Shown: in pieces, positions 41,956 through 51,175 of the stretch
How the letters are laid out: every line of letters begins with the position of its first letter
Position numbering within the stretch: the first letter of the stretch is position 1
Source: Ardenticatenales bacterium
GTDB taxonomy: Bacteria > Chloroflexota > Anaerolineae > Epilineales > Epilineaceae
Reading direction: 5' to 3'
Assembly (NCBI GenBank): GCA_020853525.1
Contig: JADYYS010000033.1
Coordinates: 1-64,000 of the forward strand
Length of the DNA: 64,000 nt
Position numbers and translations under genes: made by a program
Notes under the pieces: model-generated
What the model was told of the DNA's origin: nothing
Database searches by the model: none
What the model saw: only the letters and a program-made list of their open reading frames with translations

Positions 41956-43292
41956 CGACCGACGCCTTCCGCGAACAGCGCATGCAGCCGGCCGACGTTC
42001 GCGCGCACGTCGAACGCGGCCTCGACGCGGGCGCGGCCGGCGTCGGCCAGGCGGCGGCGCAGCGGCGCATCGGACAGGAGTCGCCGGAGGGCGGCGGCCA
42101 GCGCTTCGGGGTCGCGCTCGGGCACGAGCAGGCCGGTGACATCGTCCTGGACGAGCTCGGGGATGCCGGTGACGGGCGTCGCCGCCACGGGCACGCCGAG
42201 GGCCATCGCCTCGATGAGGACGGTCGGCAGGCCGTCGCGGTTGCCGTCGGCGCCGACGACGCACGGGGCGGCGAAGGCGGTGGCGTGCGGGATCAGGTCG
42301 ATGAGCGCGGCGCGCGGCAGCGGGCCGGGCAGCGTCACGCGGTCGGCCAGGTCGAGCGCGGCGACGAGCGCGGTCAGGGATGCGGCGCGCTCGCCGGTGC
42401 CGATGATCTGGCAGGTGAACGCGACGCCGTCGCGCTTCAGGATCGCACAGGCGCGGATGAGGTCATCGAACCCCTTCTTCTCGACGAGCCGGCCGATGCC
42501 GAGGATCAGCGGCAGCGCGTGGGGGACGTGGCCATCGCGATGGAACGCGTCGAGGTCGAGGCCGTTGTAGATCCGCACGAGCCGAGCGGTGCCGGGCGTG
42601 TGGGCCAGGTAGTCCATGTTGAAGTCGCTGACCGTCACGCTGAACCGGGCATCGACGAACTTGCGTGCGAGCGAGGTCGGCGCGACGGACTCGTGGAAGA
42701 TGTCCTTGGCGTGCGCCGTGAAGCTGTACGGGACGCCGGTCAGGCGGGACACGATCCGCGCCACGGATGTGGCGCTGGACGCGAAGTGCGCGTGGAGGTG
42801 GGTCACGCCGGCCGCCTTCACGCGCGGCGCCAGCCAGACCGCCTGGTGGAAGCGCTTCCATGCGCCGAGCCGCCGCTTGCGCGCGGTCTCGAACAGGACG
42901 GTGCGATAGGCATCCGGCATCGCGCGCCACGCCGCAACGTGCGTCCGGACGACGTCGCGCACACCGCCGGCCCAGATGACCTCGGGGGCGTACGTCACGC
43001 GCGCCCGGACGCGGGCGACGTCGGCGTGGAAGCGGCCCTCGTTGTTCGTCTTCAGACTGAAGATGTGTAGGTCGGCCCCCTGGCGCTCGAGCTCGAGGAC
43101 CTCGTTTAGGATGAACGTCTCGGAGAAGCGCGGGAACATCTTGCAGACGTAGCCGACACGGGCGGTCGCGGGCTCGGTGGGCATGCCCGTCGCGTTCGAC
43201 GAATGGGGCATACCCGGCACAGCAGTCACGGTCGCGACAGTTGCCATCGTCGCCACATTCGGCACGGTCGTCACGTTCGTCACGTTCGTCAC
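41952..43292 (-). CDS. GT4 family glycosyltransferase
   Basis: A 446-residue GT-B enzyme: YVCKMFPRFSETFILNEVLELERQGADLHIFSLK, THLHAHFASSATSVARIVSRLTGVPYSFTAHAKDIF, LGIGRLVEKKGFDDLIRACAIL and GLPTVLIEAMALGVPVAATPVTGIPELV. These match colanic-acid-type GT4 enzymes (WcaL/AmsK group). GTG 43292 is supported by GAGGAG six bases upstream. The first 25 residues (TNVTNVTTVPNVATMATVATV) come from a nine-base tandem repeat and have no family match, so a later start is possible. It lies three bases after the upstream gene. Confidence 0.88.
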   Translation of the reverse strand: MTNVTNVTTVPNVATMATVATVTAVPGMPHSSNATGMPTEPATARVGYVCKMFPRFSETFILNEVLELERQGADLHIFSLKTNNEGRFHADVARVRARVTYAPEVIWAGGVRDVVRTHVAAWRAMPDAYRTVLFETARKRRLGAWKRFHQAVWLAPRVKAAGVTHLHAHFASSATSVARIVSRLTGVPYSFTAHAKDIFHESVAPTSLARKFVDARFSVTVSDFNMDYLAHTPGTARLVRIYNGLDLDAFHRDGHVPHALPLILGIGRLVEKKGFDDLIRACAILKRDGVAFTCQIIGTGERAASLTALVAALDLADRVTLPGPLPRAALIDLIPHATAFAAPCVVGADGNRDGLPTVLIEAMALGVPVAATPVTGIPELVQDDVTGLLVPERDPEALAAALRRLLSDAPLRRRLADAGRARVEAAFDVRANVGRLHALFAEGVGR

Positions 43293-43295
43293 GAT

Positions 43296-44591
43296 CTACT
43301 CCTCGGCGGACCACACCGGCTGGAGCCGGTCGTGGCGATGGGTGGCCGGGTGGGTCGGCATCCCGGCGGGCTCGGCGACCGGGCGCGGGTGTGTGGCCGA
43401 CGGTTGTTCCAGCAGGCCGACGAGCGCCGCGGCCACGCGGTCGAGGCCGCCGAGGTCGACCGCGCCGAGCGGGCGCCCTGCGGCGAGCGCGCGGGCCAGC
43501 TCGTCGCGCAGGCGGGCCGGCGTCAGCGCGTCCGGCGTCACCATCCGGACGACGCCGCGGCGCTCGAGCGCGGCGGCGCGGATCAGCTGCTCCTGACGCG
43601 GCGTCGTGCGCGGCACGAGCACGGCCGGGCGCCGGAAGGACAGGATCTCGCACGTCGTGTTGTAGCCGGCCATCGACACGACGGCGGCAGCGCGGGCGAC
43701 GACGCCCGACAGGCCGGCGACGAAGTCGACGATGCGCGCGCCGGGCACGTCGGCCGCCAGGGCGTGCAGCGCGGCACGCTCGGCGTCGGCCATGAACGGG
43801 CCGGTCACGACAACGGGGCGGAACGGTGCGCCCCCGGGCCACGAGGCCGCGGTGCACAGGAACGTGTCGAGGACCGTGACGCCGTCGCCGCCGCCGCCGG
43901 CCGTGGCCAGGACGTAGGGTTGGGTGCCATCGGCGACGAGGTCGGCGAGCTCGGCGGGGATCGGCTCGGCGCGGCGGCGGAGGTAACCGACGTACTGCAT
44001 CTTGGCGGCGACGGCGCTCGAGAGGCCATAGGCCTCCGCCGGGTCGAAGACGTCGCGCTGGCCGTAGACGAGGATCCGGTCGTACACTCGCTCGAGCAGA
44101 TCGTAGATCCCGCTCGCCGCCCATGCCGCCCGCGTCCGCCCCGGCGCGTCGACGACGTCGCGCAGGCCGAGGACGATCTTCGTGTCCGGCAGGAGCCGGC
44201 GCACGGCGGTCAGGGCGCGGACGGCCTCGCCCTTCACACCGCCGGGCGCGTGGTCGACGACGATGAGGTCGGGCCGGAAGTACCGGACGGACTCGTGGAG
44301 CAGCGCGCTGCGCAGCGCGCGGACAGACTCGAACGACGTCGGCAGCGTGCGGGCGGCGTACTGCTCGTCGCCGGTCTTGATCACGCACGGCAGCTTGACG
44401 GTGTCCGTGCCGGGCGGCAGCACGAGGTCCGTCGCCAACGGCGAGCCGGTCACGATGAGCTGCGCGATGCCGGGGCGAACGCCGTGAAGGTGGTGGGCGA
44501 TGGACAGCGCGCGGCGGAGGTGGCCGAGGCCGTACGTGTCGTGGCAATAGTGGAGGACGCGGCCCGGATGGGCGGGGGGGTGGGTCGTCAT
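43296..44591 (-). CDS. COG4671-like glycosyltransferase (MurG-like fold)
   Basis: A 431-residue protein: GRVLHYCHDTYGLGHLRRALSIAHHL (G-x-G-H-x-x-R start of the MurG/COG4671 group), PDLIVVDHAPGGVKGEAVRAL, VLATAGGGGDG, VVVTGPFMADAERAAL and VVSMAGYNTTCEILSFRRPAVLVPRTTPRQEQLIRA, the donor-binding end. It is the first gene of the five-gene minus-strand operon ending at 36339. Family members act on nucleotide sugars, but no reaction is established for this group. Confidence 0.82.
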   Translation of the reverse strand: MTTHPPAHPGRVLHYCHDTYGLGHLRRALSIAHHLHGVRPGIAQLIVTGSPLATDLVLPPGTDTVKLPCVIKTGDEQYAARTLPTSFESVRALRSALLHESVRYFRPDLIVVDHAPGGVKGEAVRALTAVRRLLPDTKIVLGLRDVVDAPGRTRAAWAASGIYDLLERVYDRILVYGQRDVFDPAEAYGLSSAVAAKMQYVGYLRRRAEPIPAELADLVADGTQPYVLATAGGGGDGVTVLDTFLCTAASWPGGAPFRPVVVTGPFMADAERAALHALAADVPGARIVDFVAGLSGVVARAAAVVSMAGYNTTCEILSFRRPAVLVPRTTPRQEQLIRAAALERRGVVRMVTPDALTPARLRDELARALAAGRPLGAVDLGGLDRVAAALVGLLEQPSATHPRPVAEPAGMPTHPATHRHDRLQPVWSAEE

Positions 44592-44734
44592 GGGTGGCTT
44601 TCCTTCTGGGGGAACGCGGCGGGCGTGGGGGCCGGTGGCGCGTTCGCTCGTGCCCGCTACGTTGCCGAGCGGGGGGGAAAGTCACGGGCCAGGGTCGGAA
44701 TTCGTGGACGACGGGCGTCGGTTGGCAAGGAAAA

Positions 44735-44759
44735 GGGCGGGTCTGAGACCCGCCCCTAC
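44735..44759 (-). terminator. Palindromic repeat acting as likely terminator
   Basis: GGGCGGGTC (44735-44743), loop TGA, GACCCGCCC (44747-44755), then CTAC. Read on the minus strand, the stem is followed by TTTTCC, so it would end transcripts of the anti-sigma gene. The GCCCCTAC end makes it a member of the palindrome family at 6275, 13922, 14051, 14323 and 28556. Confidence 0.6.
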
Positions 44760-44795
44760 CGTGCGATGTGGCGTGTGGCCAACGGGTTGGGTGGA

Positions 44796-46052
44796 CTAGG
44801 GCTTGCGATCACCGCCCTTGTCGTCGCCGCCTTCGTCCTCGCCGCCCTTGTCGTCCCCGCCCTTGTCGTCCCCTTCGTCCTCGCCGCCCTTGTCATCCCC
44901 GCCCTTGTCGTCATTCCCCTCGTCCTCGCCGCCTCTGTCGTCCCCGCCCCTGTCGTCATCCCCTACGTCCTGGCCGCCGGTCGACCGCGAGTCGTCGGCA
45001 CGCCCTGGACTGTCCGCGGTCGTCGCCGGCCGCGCACGGCCGGGCGCCGTCGCGCCGACCAGCGGCGGATCGGACGTCGGCGCGCCCGGAACGGCGGCGG
45101 TCGTCCCGGGGACGCCGGCGGTGCCGCCGGGCACCGCCGGCGACGGGGTTGGGCTGGGCGCGAGCCTCGAGTCGGCCGGTCCGTGGGGTACGGTCGGCGC
45201 CGGGAGGCCGTAGTCCAGATAGGGCAGCATCTCGAAAGCCACGAGCCGCCCGGCGTTCATCCGCGCGCGGATGAAGACGTGGTCGCCCACGCCGAACGCG
45301 CCGGGGTGTTCGGAGGCACCATACTGCGCAACGTCCGGCGGGACGTTGACCGTGAGGCCGGAGATGCGGCACCACTCCGTGGCGTACGCCTCGATCACGC
45401 CCTCGAACAGCACATCGGCGTTGCGGCCGCCGGCCATCGCCACGGCGACGTCGGCGCGACGAGCGGCGGAGACGGCCGCGGAGCGCGCCCGGTGCGCTTC
45501 CGCGCCGGGCGCCGTCGCCAGCCAGGCGCCCCGCCCCGCCTCCTTGACGGCGTAGAGCGCATCGCCCGGCAGCGCGTTCGATGCGGCGTAGGCCACGGGG
45601 ACGCCGACGAGCAGCGCGGCCACGCCGGCGGCCATCGCCCAGATCGTGCGCAGTGGACGCGGCGCCCGGCGGGTCATCGGGCGGGGCGGGGCGACATCGC
45701 GGTCGATGGCGAGCCGCGGGCGGTGCGATGCTGCGGCCGGCGACTGCGACGCGGCGCGTGTCAACGATGCGGCAGATGTCGACGACGCGGCGGAACTCGG
45801 CGCTGAGGCAGCCCCGGCCGCGAGCGCGTCGAACGCGGCCAGCAGGCGGTTGCGGGACGCGTCGACCTGGGCCGCCGACGGCGGGCGGGCCGCGGCGGCG
45901 AGGGCGGCCGCGGTCTCGATCGCGGGACGCAGCGCCTCGGCCGCCGCCGGATTCCGCCGCAGCACGGCCTCGACCGATTCGCCCCGCTCCAGGGCATCGA
46001 GGGCATCGATCAACTCGGCCTCGTGCCGAAGGTCGTCGGATTGGGCGTTCAT
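44796..46052 (-). CDS. Anti-sigma-factor-like membrane protein (DUF5667/DUF5666 type)
   Basis: A 418-residue protein encoded directly after an ECF sigma factor with a four-base overlap. N-terminal cytoplasmic domain LRHEAELIDALDALERGESVEAVLRRNPAAAEALRPAIETAAAL, one membrane helix (about 138-158; IWAMAAGVAALLVGVPVAYAA) followed by NALPGDALYAVKEAGRGAWLA (DUF5667-like), and an outer domain VLFEGVIEAYATEWCRISGLTVNVPPD..GVGDHVFIRARMNAGRLVAFEM (DUF5666-like). The C-terminal 60 residues are acidic repeats (DDKGGEDEG). It probably holds the sigma factor at the membrane and senses outside conditions. The acidic tail might bind divalent metal, but this is a guess. Confidence 0.75.
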   Translation of the reverse strand: MNAQSDDLRHEAELIDALDALERGESVEAVLRRNPAAAEALRPAIETAAALAAAARPPSAAQVDASRNRLLAAFDALAAGAASAPSSAASSTSAASLTRAASQSPAAASHRPRLAIDRDVAPPRPMTRRAPRPLRTIWAMAAGVAALLVGVPVAYAASNALPGDALYAVKEAGRGAWLATAPGAEAHRARSAAVSAARRADVAVAMAGGRNADVLFEGVIEAYATEWCRISGLTVNVPPDVAQYGASEHPGAFGVGDHVFIRARMNAGRLVAFEMLPYLDYGLPAPTVPHGPADSRLAPSPTPSPAVPGGTAGVPGTTAAVPGAPTSDPPLVGATAPGRARPATTADSPGRADDSRSTGGQDVGDDDRGGDDRGGEDEGNDDKGGDDKGGEDEGDDKGGDDKGGEDEGGDDKGGDRKP

Positions 46053-46630
46053 ACGCTTGCCGTCCTCTGCGTCATCTGCCGGGCCAATGCGGCCACGGCA
46101 CGCGCCTGAAGTTGCTTGACGGCACCGGCCGTCTTGCCCATGGTCTCGGCTGCCTCAAGGATCGGCAGCCCGGCCCCATACCGCAGCGCCAGAACGTGCT
46201 GCTGCTCTTCGGTAAGCGCCGACATCGCGTCGGCGAGGGCGGCACGCTCCTCGTCGCGGGTCACGGCGGCGTCCAGCTCGGCATCGTCACTGTCGACGTC
46301 CTCTTCGAGCCCGACCTCGGGATGGCGGTAGACCTGTCGGTAGTGACCGCGGACGACGTTCTTGGCCACGCCGAACAGCCAGCCTTTGAGCGTGGACTGC
46401 GGCGGGTTCGGCCCGGTGATCGCCTCGAGGAACCGGACGAACACGTCGCTCGTCAGGTCGGCGGCGAGGTCCGGATCGGCGACCTGGAGCGAAACGAAGC
46501 GATACACCGCCGGGTAGTAGCGGTCGTGGATCTCGACGAGCGCCGGGCGATCGCCGGCCAGCACGCGCATCATCAGCGCGGCCTCGGCCGGCACGGCCCC
46601 TCGCTCGGGGTGGGTGGGGTTGCGCATCAT
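46049..46630 (-). CDS. ECF sigma factor (RNA polymerase sigma-70 family)
   Basis: A 193-residue sigma factor with region 2 (MMRVLAGDRPALVEIHDRYYPAVYRFVSLQVADPDLAADLTSDVFVRFLEAI) and region 4 (LADAMSALTEEQQHVLALRYGAGLPILEAAETMGKTAGAVKQLQARAVAAL). The start is ATG 46630 or 46627; upstream frame extension has no family match. CACAAT lies eight bases upstream. Its stop overlaps the anti-sigma-like gene. Targets are not known; the divergently placed surface protein gene is a candidate. The 351-base gap upstream (46631-46981) holds no gene I can support. Confidence 0.9.
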   Translation of the reverse strand: MMRNPTHPERGAVPAEAALMMRVLAGDRPALVEIHDRYYPAVYRFVSLQVADPDLAADLTSDVFVRFLEAITGPNPPQSTLKGWLFGVAKNVVRGHYRQVYRHPEVGLEEDVDSDDAELDAAVTRDEERAALADAMSALTEEQQHVLALRYGAGLPILEAAETMGKTAGAVKQLQARAVAALARQMTQRTASV

Positions 46631-46862
46631 CCGCCTGGATTGTGGCGCACGCCAAGCCGATGGGGAAACGGGCACGATCATCGCAGCCCTCTGCGCCGAC
46701 GGCGCAACCTGACAGGAACCAGGGATCCGAACGCGTTCCCGCGGCGATGTTGGCGTTGGGATGCATGTCCTCCGTTGCCGAATGGGGCGAAAGGTCACGG
46801 GTGGCACATGACAAGTTTCGTTAATCGATGCCGCGCGTCGTTCGAACGATGCCGGCGGGCAC

Positions 46863-46891
46863 GGAACGGTGTGGGCGACGCCGGGTGTCTA
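46863..46891 (+). promoter_or_regulatory. Possible ECF-type promoter
   Basis: GGAACGG (46863-46869) and GTCTA (46887-46891) are separated by 17 bases, similar to ECF -35/-10 elements, and lie about 90 bases before ATG 46982 of the surface protein gene, next to an ECF sigma gene. GC-rich chance matches are easy, so this is weak. Confidence 0.25.
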
Positions 46892-46981
46892 GCGAGTGTG
46901 GCACCCTACGCATACCCGTAAGCGGGCGTCCCCGGAAGCCCTCGGTTCGACCGTCTCGCGACATTCACAGGAGGGTCCGCG

Positions 46982-49900
46982 ATGCACGCCCCCGGCCGCC
47001 GCCCCGCCCACGCCCTCGCCACCGCCGCCGCGCTCGCCGCCTGTGCCGCGTACGCCCTCGCCACCGCCGCAGACACGCGGGCGCAGTCGCCGGGCGCCGA
47101 CGGGCGGATCCACCTCACGGTCGACGACGTGCGCGACCTGCCGGACGCCCGCCCCGGCGACGGCGTGTGCGCCTCCCCCGCGCCGGACGAGCGCTGCACG
47201 CTGCGCGCGGCGTTCGAGGAGGCGGGCGCGTCCCTCCGGCCGACGACGATCGCCCTGCCGGCGGGGACGTACACGCTGACCCACGGCGTTGTGCCGCCGC
47301 AATCCACGGCGGCCACCGTGGCGCTGGACGTGCCGGCGAACGCCGACATCCGACTCGAGGGCGTGGGCGCAGCGACGAGCACGATCGTGGTGCTGGCGGA
47401 AGCCGGCGTCCCGGTGCGGCTGCACGTGCGCGTCGAGCCGCGCGCCGCCCTCGCCATCCACGGCGTGACGCTCCGCGGCGGGCGGGCGGCGGGCGGGGTC
47501 GCAGTGCTCGGGCGCGTGTCCCTCCACGATGTCGTCCTCGCGGGCTGCCAGACGGACGGCTCCGTCGTGCATGTGGCCGACACCGCATCGTTGACGACGG
47601 TGCGAACGGTGATCGCAGACAACCGCGCATACATGGGCCTGGCGATCTGGGGCACTTCGACGATTCTCTCCTCGACCGTCCAAGGCAACATCTTCGAAGC
47701 GGATGCGATCTACGTGACGGGTGCGGTCCGCCTCGAGGATTCGGCCATCGTGCAGAACACGGCCGGCAGCGTGGCGGGCGGCCGGGGCGAGTTCCGCCTG
47801 GACCAGTCAACGGTTGCCGACAACGTCGTCCGCCGGTCGTACGGCGGTGCAACAATCCTCGATGCCGGCTCGTTGGCGCTCGAGCACGCGACCGTGGCGG
47901 GCAACCGCGCGCCGGCCCGATTCGGGCGGCTGCTCGTCGCGCGCGTTAGGCACCTGACGATCGCGGGCTCGATCTTTGCCGAAAACGGTACGCAGGGCGC
48001 GGTCTTCGCGCCAGCCGCCGGCTGCGAAGCCGAGAGCGTCGAATCGCACGGCGACAGCATCCTGGAGCAGCCCAGCTGCGGCGACCCATCCGTCGGCGAC
48101 CGCGTCACGGTCGACGCCGATCTCGGCCCGCTCGTGGACGCCGGCGGCCCGACCCCCGTGCGCCTGCCCCGCCCTGGGAGCCCCGCAATCGGCGCACGCA
48201 CCGCCGGCTGCCCCGCGGTCGACGCGCGCGGCGCGCCGCGGCCCGTCGGCGGACCGTGCGCGGCGGGCGCCGCCGAGCCGTCCGCGCCGCCGCCCGCCAG
48301 CGGCCTCCTCTGGCCGATCGAACCGGCGTTCCCGACCGGTGGTCCCGATGCGCCGCGGCGCGTCGACGGCGTGCCGGGCCCGTCGACCGTGCTCGCCGTG
48401 CGCGGCGGGCGCGGCATCGTGGCGCGCGGACTTCAGGCGCAGGCTATCGTCGCCAATGGCGGCCCATTCGCCGTGGACGGCGGGCTCGTCGACCTGCCGG
48501 CACCGGTGATCGACGCAGCCATGGACGGGACGACGGCATGGCTGCTGCACGCGGAAGGGATGCTCACGGCGGTCGACGTCGCCGACCGGGTACACCCCGT
48601 CCGTCTGGCCGTCGCGCTCCAGCGCGTACCGGTCACGCCCGACGACGCGAAGCATTACGTCCGGATCGCCGTGCCCGCACCTGGCGTGCTCTGGCAGTTC
48701 GGCTGGACGAGCGGCTACCGGGGGTCCCCGGAGATGGCCGTGACGGTGTGGGACGTGGGCCAACCCGCGACGCCGCGCCTGCTGTTCAGCGTCCCCATCG
48801 GCGGCGCCGTCGATCTGGCGTGGACCGATCGCCGCATCGTCACGTTACGCAACTTCAACCGCTCGATCTCGCTGGGCGTCGAACGCTCGCTTGCCGTCTT
48901 CGACGCCACGCAGCTGGTGCCCGGGATGCAAGGCGGGACCCTCGCGCTCGACGGCACTCCTTCCCGCATCGCGCTGCGCGGCGACCACGCCTTCGTCGTC
49001 GTCCGCCAGCGCGACGGCGGCGCCCCCGATGGCATGCTGGTGATCGACATCCGCGACGCCGCAAAACCCGCCGCCGTCGGGTGGTGGCCGGAGGACACGT
49101 TCTTCGACCCGGGCACGACGGCCGGCTGGGGGGACATCCTCGTTGCGCCGGACGGCGTCCTCCTGCATGCCGCTGCGATGTTCGCCACGGCTGACCTGTC
49201 CGACCCACTCCGTCCGCGCATCCTCCGGCGAACCCATTTCGCCGCGCGGGTCGACACCCTTCGTGCGACGGACACGGGCATCCTCGCCCGCCTGTCAGAC
49301 GGCCGCGACGTGGCCATCGACCTTGGCGATCCGCGCGGCCCGCAGCTCGTCCATGCGCCGTCGGACGGGGCGCCCGTGGTGGCGGTCGCCGGCGCAGGCG
49401 AGCACTTGGTGTGGCGCGCCCAGGACGCGTACCGGAGCCGTGAGTGGGTGGCGGTCGAGCCGCACGCGCCGGCCGTGGAGGTCGGCCACCTGCCCACCTT
49501 CACCGCCGCGATCGTGCCCGTGACGTCGACGGCGATGGTGGCCGTGGCGGACGGCGTCGCCTGGATGGCTTCACCGGAAGGCATCGCAGGCGTCGAGTTG
49601 CACGGAATCGGCGCCTTCGGCAGCGCATACACGACATTGGACGAGCGCTGCGTGGTAGCGGTCGCGGCGTCCAACGGACGCCTCTGGTTGCTCACACCCA
49701 CCCGCCTCTCGCTCTGGGACGTTGGCGATCCGGCACGTCCCGTCGAACGTCACGCCTGGTCCTCGTCGACCGAGTCCACGCTCCGCGGCCTGTCCGCGGA
49801 CGAAGGCGGCGCCGTGCTCTGGTCCGCCGACGGCCGCATCGTGCGCCTTCGGCACGACGACCACGGCCCGTCACTTCCGCTTCCGCTCGTCGTCCGATCG

Positions 49901-50884
49901 CCCGGTGGAATCGTCGGCGCCGCGATCGTCGGCGATCGGCTCGCGGTCGTCGACGGGTCACAGCTCACGGCTTACGCGATCGACGGCGACACGGCCCGCG
50001 ACCTCGGCGCCCTGCCCGTGCCCGGCATCGGCCGCGGGCTGGCGGTGTCCGGCGAACGGGCCTACGTCGTGGCCGGCGGATGGCTGAACGTCGTCGGCGT
50101 CTCCGGCGATGCAGTCGTCCCCATCGCCAAGGTGCCCGCGCCCGGCGCCCTCGGCCCCCTGGCCATCGCCGGCGGGCGCGCCTTCGCAGCCGCCGGCGCC
50201 AGTGGCCTCTTGGCCTACGACCTCCCCGCACCCGCCCCACCCACCGTCCTCCTGCGTTGCGGAGAGACATGGCCGGGCGAGCGGGACGTGACAGTGCGGG
50301 CGCCGGGCGCAACGGCCGTCTCGCTGCGGCTCGACGGCCATGCCGTCGCGTCGGGAGTGCCGGGCCCCTCTCGTGACCGCACCGACCTCGCCACGCTACG
50401 CGTCACGCTACCCGCCGGCCCCCACCGCCTCGACGCCGTTGCCCGAAGGCCCGAGTCGCCGCCGCGAACCGGTCCCGTCGTCCGCATCAAGGGCGATGCG
50501 ACCCTGCTGTTCGATCCGATCGGCGTCACATTCGATGACGGGCGTCATTCCGACCCTCGTCCCGCCCTGAACGCCATCGGCTGCGCGACACTCGCCGACG
50601 GTTGGACGGTCCGCATCGACGCCCGCGCGGCCATCGTCGTCGTCGTCCCGGTACGGTCCGACATCGCCGCCACCGCTGCCGTCACCGTGACCCTCGCCAG
50701 CCGCACCGCTCGGCTCGCCCCGCGCCCCGACACCCCATCGCTCTTCACCGGCACACTGCCGCCGATTACGGGACCAACCGGCGACGCCATCGTCCACATC
50801 GAGGTGGTGGCCGGGACGGAGCGGGCGACATGGCACGGGCGGGCGGCGCGTGAGCAACTGTGGCTGCCATGGGCAGGGCGATAG
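46982..50884 (+). CDS. Large secreted CSLREA / beta-helix / LVIVD propeller protein
   Basis: A 1300-residue exported protein with a signal peptide (residues 1-35, cleavage near ADTRAQ). Then IHLTVDDVRDLPDARPGDGVCAS..RCTLRAAFEEA, the CSLREA-type start of parallel beta-helix proteins; a beta-helix (about 85-340); DLGPLVDAGGPTPVRLPRPGSPAIGA (choice-of-anchor Q-like end); and from about 430 LVIVD-type propeller blades (LTAVDVADRVHPVRLA, MLVIDIRDAAKPAAVG, FATADLSDPLRPRILR). The C-terminal 230 residues look Ig-like. SD AGGAGGG precedes ATG 46982. Likely cell-surface or secreted, role unknown. A hairpin follows at 51021. Confidence 0.8.
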   Translation: MHAPGRRPAHALATAAALAACAAYALATAADTRAQSPGADGRIHLTVDDVRDLPDARPGDGVCASPAPDERCTLRAAFEEAGASLRPTTIALPAGTYTLTHGVVPPQSTAATVALDVPANADIRLEGVGAATSTIVVLAEAGVPVRLHVRVEPRAALAIHGVTLRGGRAAGGVAVLGRVSLHDVVLAGCQTDGSVVHVADTASLTTVRTVIADNRAYMGLAIWGTSTILSSTVQGNIFEADAIYVTGAVRLEDSAIVQNTAGSVAGGRGEFRLDQSTVADNVVRRSYGGATILDAGSLALEHATVAGNRAPARFGRLLVARVRHLTIAGSIFAENGTQGAVFAPAAGCEAESVESHGDSILEQPSCGDPSVGDRVTVDADLGPLVDAGGPTPVRLPRPGSPAIGARTAGCPAVDARGAPRPVGGPCAAGAAEPSAPPPASGLLWPIEPAFPTGGPDAPRRVDGVPGPSTVLAVRGGRGIVARGLQAQAIVANGGPFAVDGGLVDLPAPVIDAAMDGTTAWLLHAEGMLTAVDVADRVHPVRLAVALQRVPVTPDDAKHYVRIAVPAPGVLWQFGWTSGYRGSPEMAVTVWDVGQPATPRLLFSVPIGGAVDLAWTDRRIVTLRNFNRSISLGVERSLAVFDATQLVPGMQGGTLALDGTPSRIALRGDHAFVVVRQRDGGAPDGMLVIDIRDAAKPAAVGWWPEDTFFDPGTTAGWGDILVAPDGVLLHAAAMFATADLSDPLRPRILRRTHFAARVDTLRATDTGILARLSDGRDVAIDLGDPRGPQLVHAPSDGAPVVAVAGAGEHLVWRAQDAYRSREWVAVEPHAPAVEVGHLPTFTAAIVPVTSTAMVAVADGVAWMASPEGIAGVELHGIGAFGSAYTTLDERCVVAVAASNGRLWLLTPTRLSLWDVGDPARPVERHAWSSSTESTLRGLSADEGGAVLWSADGRIVRLRHDDHGPSLPLPLVVRSPGGIVGAAIVGDRLAVVDGSQLTAYAIDGDTARDLGALPVPGIGRGLAVSGERAYVVAGGWLNVVGVSGDAVVPIAKVPAPGALGPLAIAGGRAFAAAGASGLLAYDLPAPAPPTVLLRCGETWPGERDVTVRAPGATAVSLRLDGHAVASGVPGPSRDRTDLATLRVTLPAGPHRLDAVARRPESPPRTGPVVRIKGDATLLFDPIGVTFDDGRHSDPRPALNAIGCATLADGWTVRIDARAAIVVVVPVRSDIAATAAVTVTLASRTARLAPRPDTPSLFTGTLPPITGPTGDAIVHIEVVAGTERATWHGRAAREQLWLPWAGR

Positions 50885-51020
50885 GTGGAGCCGTCCGGCG
50901 CATTCGCCCGACAGGCCCATGGCATCCACACCCACATCCGCAACGGCAGCGCGCGCAGGCATCACGAAAGCCGCTCCGATGCGGGGTGTCCAGAGGGGCG
51001 CAGTGTCCTCTGGCCGGGGT

Positions 51021-51042
51021 GCAGGGGCCGGGCGGCCCCTGC
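51021..51042 (+). terminator. GC-rich hairpin after the surface protein gene
   Basis: GCAGGGGCC (51021-51029), loop GGGC, GGCCCCTGC (51034-51042), 137 bases after the stop codon. There is no T-run. The rest of the 291-base gap holds only the -10 box of the next gene. Confidence 0.45.
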
Positions 51043-51162
51043 GAACAAAGTGAACGAACCCAAATGGCCCCGACCCCAACTCTCCGCGCCCGCCGGCTCT
51101 GCACCTCTTTCTCTCTCATCGACCGCAAGAGGCCAACCCCAATGCACCAGCCGTCGTTGACG

Positions 51163-51168
51163 TATACT
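51163..51168 (+). promoter_or_regulatory. -10 box TATACT, leaderless pattern
   Basis: TATACT ends seven bases before ATG 51176 of the GT2 gene. No ribosome-binding site lies between. Confidence 0.5.
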
Positions 51169-51175
51169 GCGAATC

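Noticed and set aside
43203-45806. 867-codon plus-strand open frame
   Set aside because: Antisense to a glycosyltransferase and the anti-sigma gene; composition typical of GC-rich shadows.
46842-46860. tRNA-like TTCGAA segment near the surface protein gene
   Set aside because: No acceptor stem or cloverleaf can be built around it.
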